Source of the DNA: Nitrospirales bacterium
GTDB taxonomy: Bacteria > Nitrospirota > Nitrospiria > Nitrospirales > UBA8639
Assembly: GCA_009377845.1 (NCBI GenBank)
Contig: WHTE01000021.1
Location: 1-32,077, forward strand
Reading direction: 5' to 3'
DNA length: 32,077 bases
Below the pieces are notes generated by a model. The model saw only the letters and a program-made list of their open reading frames with translations. It was not told the origin of the DNA and did not search any database. Below, piece by piece: positions 27,625 through 32,077 of this stretch (its first letter is position 1; the number at the start of each line of letters is the position of its first letter). Position numbers and translations under genes: made by a program.

Positions 27625-27990
27625 TTATGGGTGTCTCTCCGAGGAAGTCAAGGTGACAGAATTTTGCCCAAAGAGATAAGCAGCCAGAAGTGATATTTGG
27701 TCATCAGGAATTGGGCACCCGAATGCTTGTTTCATTTTTAACACCAACGACTGCCACTTCTCTTGAGAATGAAGTGGTTGGGTATAAATATAATCCGCCG
27801 AATGACAAATGAGGCAATAGGTATTGGCAACCTCCTGTCCTGGTCCCGGCTGGAAGAACATGGGATCCGGGGGCAACGCAAAGGTTTTAAGAGAACGTAT
27901 TTCTTCCCCCGCCCAGGCTATCTGCCCCAAATTCATGGGAACGGCTCCTACAGCGATAGTGATAAGGAAGAAAAGTGAACGCCACCGCAT
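27625..27990 (-). CDS. sorB: Cytochrome c subunit of sulfite dehydrogenase (SorB-like)
   Basis: A 121-aa periplasmic mono-haem cytochrome c. The Sec signal (RSLFFLITIAVGAVPMNLGQIAWA) is followed by a mature domain with the haem motif CLICH in NTYCLICHSADYIYTQP, the HSADY after it being typical of SorB-type subunits. The Met ligand may be KMKQAF. The start ATG 27990 follows the sorA stop by 10 bases and uses GAAGGA inside the end of sorA as a likely ribosome site, so the two are co-translated. In the pair, SorA oxidises sulfite to sulfate and SorB passes electrons to the respiratory chain. A longer frame to 28092 overlaps sorA and is not used. Confidence 0.85.
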   Translation of the reverse strand: MRWRSLFFLITIAVGAVPMNLGQIAWAGEEIRSLKTFALPPDPMFFQPGPGQEVANTYCLICHSADYIYTQPLHSQEKWQSLVLKMKQAFGCPIPDDQISLLAAYLFGQNSVTLTSSERHP

Positions 27991-28000
27991 GGTGTATGGA

Positions 28001-29245
28001 TTATCCTTCCGTCGTGATGTGAACGGTTTCCACCGCATTGCGTAAATACCCGTCTGGGTTCCATCGCGCATGGAGTTGTTGCGATTCACCAATCCGGTTT
28101 ATGGCCAGTGTTTGCAATTGGTACTGGTGTCCTGGGCGCAAGAACACCCGAATTTCCCACAGACGAAAACTAAAATCCCCATAATCTTTTCCCAACGTCG
28201 TGGCTTCCCAGTGGGTGCCCCCGTCTAAAGAAAACAACACTTGATCAATCCCATACCCCTGGTCAAATGCAATCCCTTTCACCAGAGTTGGGCCGCCGGA
28301 AATTGATGCACCATTTGAAATATTGGTAATAAAGGAACGAACCGGCATGGTCGAAATGGGAACGGTGTGCCTGGGTTTCTCTCCAGGCTGGAGACACCCA
28401 CAGGCATTGTCAGGAATGCGATAGGCGGGATCCATCCAAAAAGTATGATCTTCTTCGTTGAGCACTTCGAGGTCATGAAGCATTTTCACCCAATAGGTTG
28501 CATACCAGCCCGGCACCACGAGTCGAAGAGGAAAGCCATTTAAAATTGGCAGAGGCTCGCCATTCATGGCATACGCCACGAGAACATGATCCCCGAAGGC
28601 ATCGTTCAAGCTCAATGATTTGAGAAAGTCTGGCGTGGTATCGGCAACGGGTCGATCCAACCCGTCAAAGCGGATACGACGGGCGTCCTGTTCCAATCCG
28701 GCTTTTTCAAGTAAGTCGCGCAAGCGCACTCCCGTCCAAATGGCGTTCCCCATGGCTCCATGGCCCCATTGACCACCGGCTACTCGAGGCTCGGAAAATC
28801 CGCGACTGTTTCCTGAGCATTGACAGACGGCAGCTATGTCCACAGGCTCAAAATCTTTTTGCAATGTTTCCACACTTAGAGAGTAGGGATGTTTGACGCG
28901 TCAACGGATAGTCAATCGAAAAGTATTCAGATCAATGGTTGTCGGAATATTGGCTACATGCCAGCGGACAAAGAAGGCGTCATTAGGGGTAAACACATAG
29001 TCATTGAAGAGAGGAAAAGGAGTTTCTAACTGGGGTGGCCGTGTCGTCATCACCATCAATGGGCGCTTCTGAGGAAACGCCACCAAAGGCCTATGCCCTC
29101 GTGGGAACGGAAGGTCAACGGCTGGTGAAGTGCCGGCATTGACCGTGCGTGCTCCAAGAAAACTCAGACCTCCAAGGATGAGACCGGTCTGAAGGAACCG
29201 CCGGCGGGTTAATCTCTCAAGAGGAATTCGTGGATAGTCTGTCAT
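28001..29245 (-). pseudogene. sorA: Molybdopterin sulfite dehydrogenase SorA-like, in-frame TGA
   Basis: A single frame of 415 codons reads as a periplasmic sulfite:cytochrome c oxidoreductase, broken once by TGA at 28901-28903 (codon 115) between LNTFRLTIR and RVKHPYSLSVETLQKDFEP. The N-terminus (start 29245) has a Tat motif, RRRFLQTGLILGG. The Mo ligand Cys is in VCQCSGNSRGF. VVPGWYATYWVKML and GMGNAIWTGVRL-type blocks mark the sulfite oxidase fold, and the C-terminal Mo-co dimerisation domain follows (GYGIDQVLFSLDGGTHWE). Family proteins have Gly or similar at the TGA position. Without readthrough, only a fragment lacking the Mo site is made. Otherwise no damage is seen, so this is either very recent inactivation or an assembly error. 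Confidence 0.8.
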
Positions 29246-29329
29246 GGCAAGGCATCCAATGGGTTGCTTGTAGCAAGAGTCTTTCTGTTTCCGCAAGGAC
29301 TGAAACATTCTTCGTGTCGCACGCTCATA

Positions 29330-31278
29330 TTATGTGTTTCCAGCATGGGATCGGGATGAAGCGATTTGAGAGACGGGAAGAGTAAAACGAATAGTAGTGC
29401 CACGGCCTTCTTCGCTTTCCACAATGATGTGACCGTGATGAAGATCGATGACATCTTTCACAATTTTGGTCCCGAGACCGGTTCCACCCTTTTTGGTGCT
29501 AATGGACTGAGAGGTAAACAGTCGTTCTCGAACGTCGGGCGGCATTCCTCGCCCGGTATCGGCCACCGCCAACTCTACCGTATCTGGACGCGGTCCCGGA
29601 AATCCGCTGACCGTCACGGATCCTCCAGGGGGAACTTCGGGGATAGCATTGTTGATAAGATTATAAAAAGCATTGAACAACCGGCGTTCATCTGCATCAA
29701 TAACAGGGAGTGCGTCGAGACCATCGGTCTGCAGGGTGATGCCCTTTTCCGCAGCATAGGTGCGAAGAGTGTCAAGCACCCATCCACAATGCTCCGTATG
29801 CGGCAGGGAGTGAAATGCGGAGGACTGGTGACACCTTTTACGGCATCCGCAATTTCCCTCACACGGTCCTGAATACGCCGGGCATTGGCGACAATCATGT
29901 GAATCAGATCCAGGCTGTTGGCGTAACTGGTCTCGGCCCCTTTGACCTTTTCCCGGATTAAGGAAGGGAACTGTTCGTCCAATTCATCCTTTAATAAATC
30001 CGCACCCGACAGCACGGGCATCAACATATTTTTTATATCGTGCCCGATATCCCCAAGAACTCTCGTCACTTCGGCGAGTTTGGCTTCTTCGAATAATCTG
30101 GCCGCCATCTGTTTCTTTTCCGTGATATCTTGAAAGGTCACCACGGCTCCCACCACTTTCCCCGAGTCATCGGTAATGGGAGTACTGCAATATTGGACCG
30201 AAAATCCCGTTCCATCCTTTCTCCAAAACATCTCATCCTCTCCCCGATGGACCACACCCTCCTTGTAGGCTCCATAAATGGGGCACTCTTCTTTGGGATA
30301 GGGGCGGCCATCAGCTTTGGTGTGATGCCAGAGAGAATGGCTTGGCTGTCCAATTAACTCCCGCGGGGCATAACCCAACAGTGCGGCGGCGGCGGGGTTC
30401 ACGAAGGTATGCCGTCCATTCAAGTCAAGGCCAAAAATACCTTCTCCGGCAGCAGTAAGAATTCGATCGGTGTGCAGGCGAAGCTCCATGATGGCTCGTT
30501 CGGCTGCTTTGCGTTCGGAGATATCTCGAAAGGTCACTACGGCGCCAACAAGGGTTCCTTGCTCATCCCTCATCGGAGTGCTGGTATATTCGGCTGGAAA
30601 ACTCGTGCCATCTTTACGCCAGAACACTTCTGTGTCGCCATGATGAACATATCCATCTTTATACGCCCCATAAATGGGGCACTCTTCTTTGGGATAGGGG
30701 CGGCCATCAGCTTTGGTATGATGCCAGAGGGAGTGGCTAAACCGCCCGATCAATTCCTGGGGATCATAGCCCAGCATCGCGGCTGCGGCAGGATTGACAA
30801 AGGCAGTCTTCCCTTCCAAATTCAAACCCACGATCCCTTCCCCCGCAGCTTCTAAGATGAGCGCGTTTTGCCGTTCAAGACTTTGAATCGTCTGACGAGC
30901 CAGGTGGCGTTCACGTTCATCCCGAACGAATGCGCAAATATAGTCTTGCCCTTCGAAAGAAAAATTCTTGCAGGAGACCTGGACGGGAATACGTTCTCCT
31001 GACTTACTCTGAAGCGTGGATTCAAAATTATGGAGATCTCCGGCTTTGATGTGTTCCCAATGGTCAGGCCATGCCTCAGGTGGCAGGCTGGGGCAAAAGG
31101 TGTGTACCGCCATGCCCTCCATTTCGTCGGTGGAATATCCTAATAATTGGCTGGCGACCGAATTGACTCGATGGCATCGGGCCTCTTTATCGACCCAGAA
31201 AATAGCATCAGGGGCATTGAGGATGGTGAAGTGCGCCAGCTGGGCATCTCGATCGAAATCCTTAGGGAAATCGAGCAT
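29330..31278 (-). pseudogene. Three-PAS sensor histidine kinase with a single frameshift
   Basis: About 650 aa if the frame is restored. It has no membrane helices. PAS1 begins near residue 12 (FTILNAPDAIFWVDKEA); PAS2 and PAS3 (about 135-260 and 265-390) each carry AAGEGI[VF]GL, VNPAAAA[ML]LGY and the insertion HHTKADGRPYPKEECPIYGAYK. The phospho-accepting His413 is in LGDIGHDIKNMLMPV. Then one G is lost from a G run near 29782: RIRSIVDG should continue VLDTLRTYAAEKGI, which opens in the next frame and holds the HATPase_c domain (NAFYNLINNAIPEVPPGG, VADTGRGMPPDVRERLF, GGTGLGTKIVKDVI). Start ATG 31278 has AAGGAAG upstream. It precedes sorA by 85 bases. Confidence 0.82.
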
Positions 31279-31298
31279 GGTGTCTTCCTTGATTAGTC

Positions 31299-31333
31299 CC
31301 CGAGGACCGGGAAGAGAGTCGCCGGTCCTCGGG
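31299..31333. terminator. 12-bp perfect hairpin between cytochrome c and kinase genes
   Basis: CCCGAGGACCGG at 31299-31310 and its complement at 31322-31333 flank an 11-base loop. On the minus strand it lies after the cytochrome c stop (31382) and 21 bases before the kinase ATG. No U-run follows, so it may be a processing or stability element or a Rho-linked attenuator more than a terminator. Confidence 0.5.
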
Positions 31334-31381
31334 ATGTTTGCGAATTTCCAGGTTTCAGGAAAATTTCTGACAGCCCTTTGT

Positions 31382-32077
31382 TCATTGCGCCAAAGTCCGA
31401 ATGTACTGAATGAGTTGCCACACCTGTTCGTCAGGCAATCCGGCAAAAGCCATCATGCCGGTTCCAGGGGAACCTTTCTTGATAACCCAGAACAATTGGC
31501 CGTCTGAGATGTCATTCATCGTCTGGCCACAAGTGAAGTTGCGAGGGGCTGGAATTAACCCACCACCTAATGGCCCTCGCCCGTCACCTTGTTCGCCATG
31601 GCATTGTTTGCAGGCCAAGGGTTGGGCGGTTTCCTGGAAGAGTTTTTTTCCGGCATTCACATTGGCTTTACTTGCCGAGAGCGGATTCACCAGCATACGA
31701 AAATCTGCAGGAGCATTCGGGGTCTTGCGTGGCTGAGGGCAAACACCCAACGGACCTGCGCCAGGAGTCCCGCTTATGGCGGATGTAGGCGCACCTTTAA
31801 ATGTGGCGCGTAAAAAGGCAATCACATCGGCCATTCCCTGTTGTCCGATGGTCAGGTTCCAATAGGGCATTGAGAGGGATTTCCCGACACTACGCCCTCC
31901 GTGATTGACCACGTTGTAGAGATAGTCCATCGGAAGTTGGTCAAAGGCCATATTGGCATGGATAGCGGGCTTGGGGTTCAGGCCGGATGCCGCCGGACCA
32001 TCCCCTTTGCCTTCCGCGCCATGACATTGTGAGCAGTATTCTTTATAAATCAGTTTCCCCCGTTCCGCACTAGCTTT
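31382..32077 (-). CDS. Di-haem cytochrome c, partial (N-terminus beyond window)
   Basis: At least 231 residues; the frame stays open to the last base, so the start lies outside the window. Two class I c-haem domains are seen. The first begins near the window edge with YKEYCSQCHGAEGKGDGP, and its likely axial Met is in SMPYWNLT. The second has PLACKQCHGEQGDGRGPLGGG and its Met in GTGMMAFAGLPDEQ. A Pro-rich linker with two extra Cys (GVCPQPRK and FTCGQTM) lies around the second domain and could form a disulfide. It is exported and likely an electron carrier in the periplasm. It is the most upstream gene of the minus-strand group that contains the kinase and sorA/sorB, which suggests a shared respiratory role. 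Confidence 0.9.
   Translation of the reverse strand, partial: KASAERGKLIYKEYCSQCHGAEGKGDGPAASGLNPKPAIHANMAFDQLPMDYLYNVVNHGGRSVGKSLSMPYWNLTIGQQGMADVIAFLRATFKGAPTSAISGTPGAGPLGVCPQPRKTPNAPADFRMLVNPLSASKANVNAGKKLFQETAQPLACKQCHGEQGDGRGPLGGGLIPAPRNFTCGQTMNDISDGQLFWVIKKGSPGTGMMAFAGLPDEQVWQLIQYIRTLAQ

Noticed and set aside
29366-29872. 168-aa plus-strand frame across the kinase ATP-binding domain
   Set aside because: It is the complement of recognisable HATPase motifs and looks like a shadow.
31016-31507. 163-aa plus-strand frame
   Set aside because: It is antisense to the PAS kinase N-terminus and cytochrome c gene, with no coding signs of its own.

Overview
This looks like a chromosomal segment of a free-living Gram-negative bacterium, most likely a member of the Nitrospirota (Nitrospira-like). 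That placement is inference: several lipoproteins and Sec/Tat-exported proteins, a hopanoid-type HpnA epimerase, a CruF-type carotenoid protein, a SorAB-type sulfite dehydrogenase and cytochromes c occur together. No rRNA, tRNA, CRISPR array or intact transposase was seen.

Layout. 1-1800: remains of a STAND NTPase (NB-ARC-like P-loop, then kinesin-light-chain-type TPRs), broken by frameshifts and stops. 1830-5300 (+): a lipoprotein, a small membrane-anchored protein and a secreted metzincin lipoprotein with a PPC domain, ending at a 14-bp perfect hairpin. 5419-6303 (-): an exported FGE/SUMF-fold protein. 6551-7705 (+): a class I/II aminotransferase pseudogene. 7734-9032: a TPR-like lipoprotein and a secreted orphan. 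9230-11004 (-): ruvB and an exported orphan, separated by a striking (CA)10(CT)14 microsatellite. 11186-13702 (+): uvrA without its insertion domain. 13709-14578 (-): a 59-aa orphan and a coupled pair, a C4HC3 (PHD-like) zinc finger and a membrane protein. 14752-17500 (+): an isoprenoid block (polyprenyl synthase, hpnA, carotenoid gene with an in-frame TGA). 17702-22411 (+): a YvlD/holin-fold membrane protein, a GAF sensor kinase whose H-box histidine is Thr, a small secreted protein with a good terminator, a MidA-like methyltransferase and a zinc-ribbon protein. 22735-24993: a ruined SLC13/TrkA-C transporter carrying a 355-bp MITE-like insert. 25024-26097 (+): a K+ channel with an RCK domain. 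26173-32077 (-): TauE/SafE permease, small lipoprotein, sorB, sorA (in-frame TGA), a three-PAS histidine kinase (frameshift) and a di-haem cytochrome c running off the window edge.

Themes. (1) DNA repair: ruvB and uvrA lie head to head around an orphan exported protein; the UvrA is structurally abridged. (2) Isoprenoids: FPP/GGPP synthesis, hopanoid-type HpnA and a carotenoid enzyme. (3) Sulfite and redox: SorA/SorB, TauE/SafE and cytochrome c with a PAS kinase. (4) Unusual damage: six genes carry frameshifts and/or stops. Four of the stops are TGA, and three of those fall where a Trp codon (TGG) is expected. The STAND and SLC13 loci are clearly decayed. The lone TGA in sorA and the carotenoid gene, and the single-base loss in the PAS kinase, could be recent inactivation, strain heterogeneity or assembly error, and need read-level confirmation.
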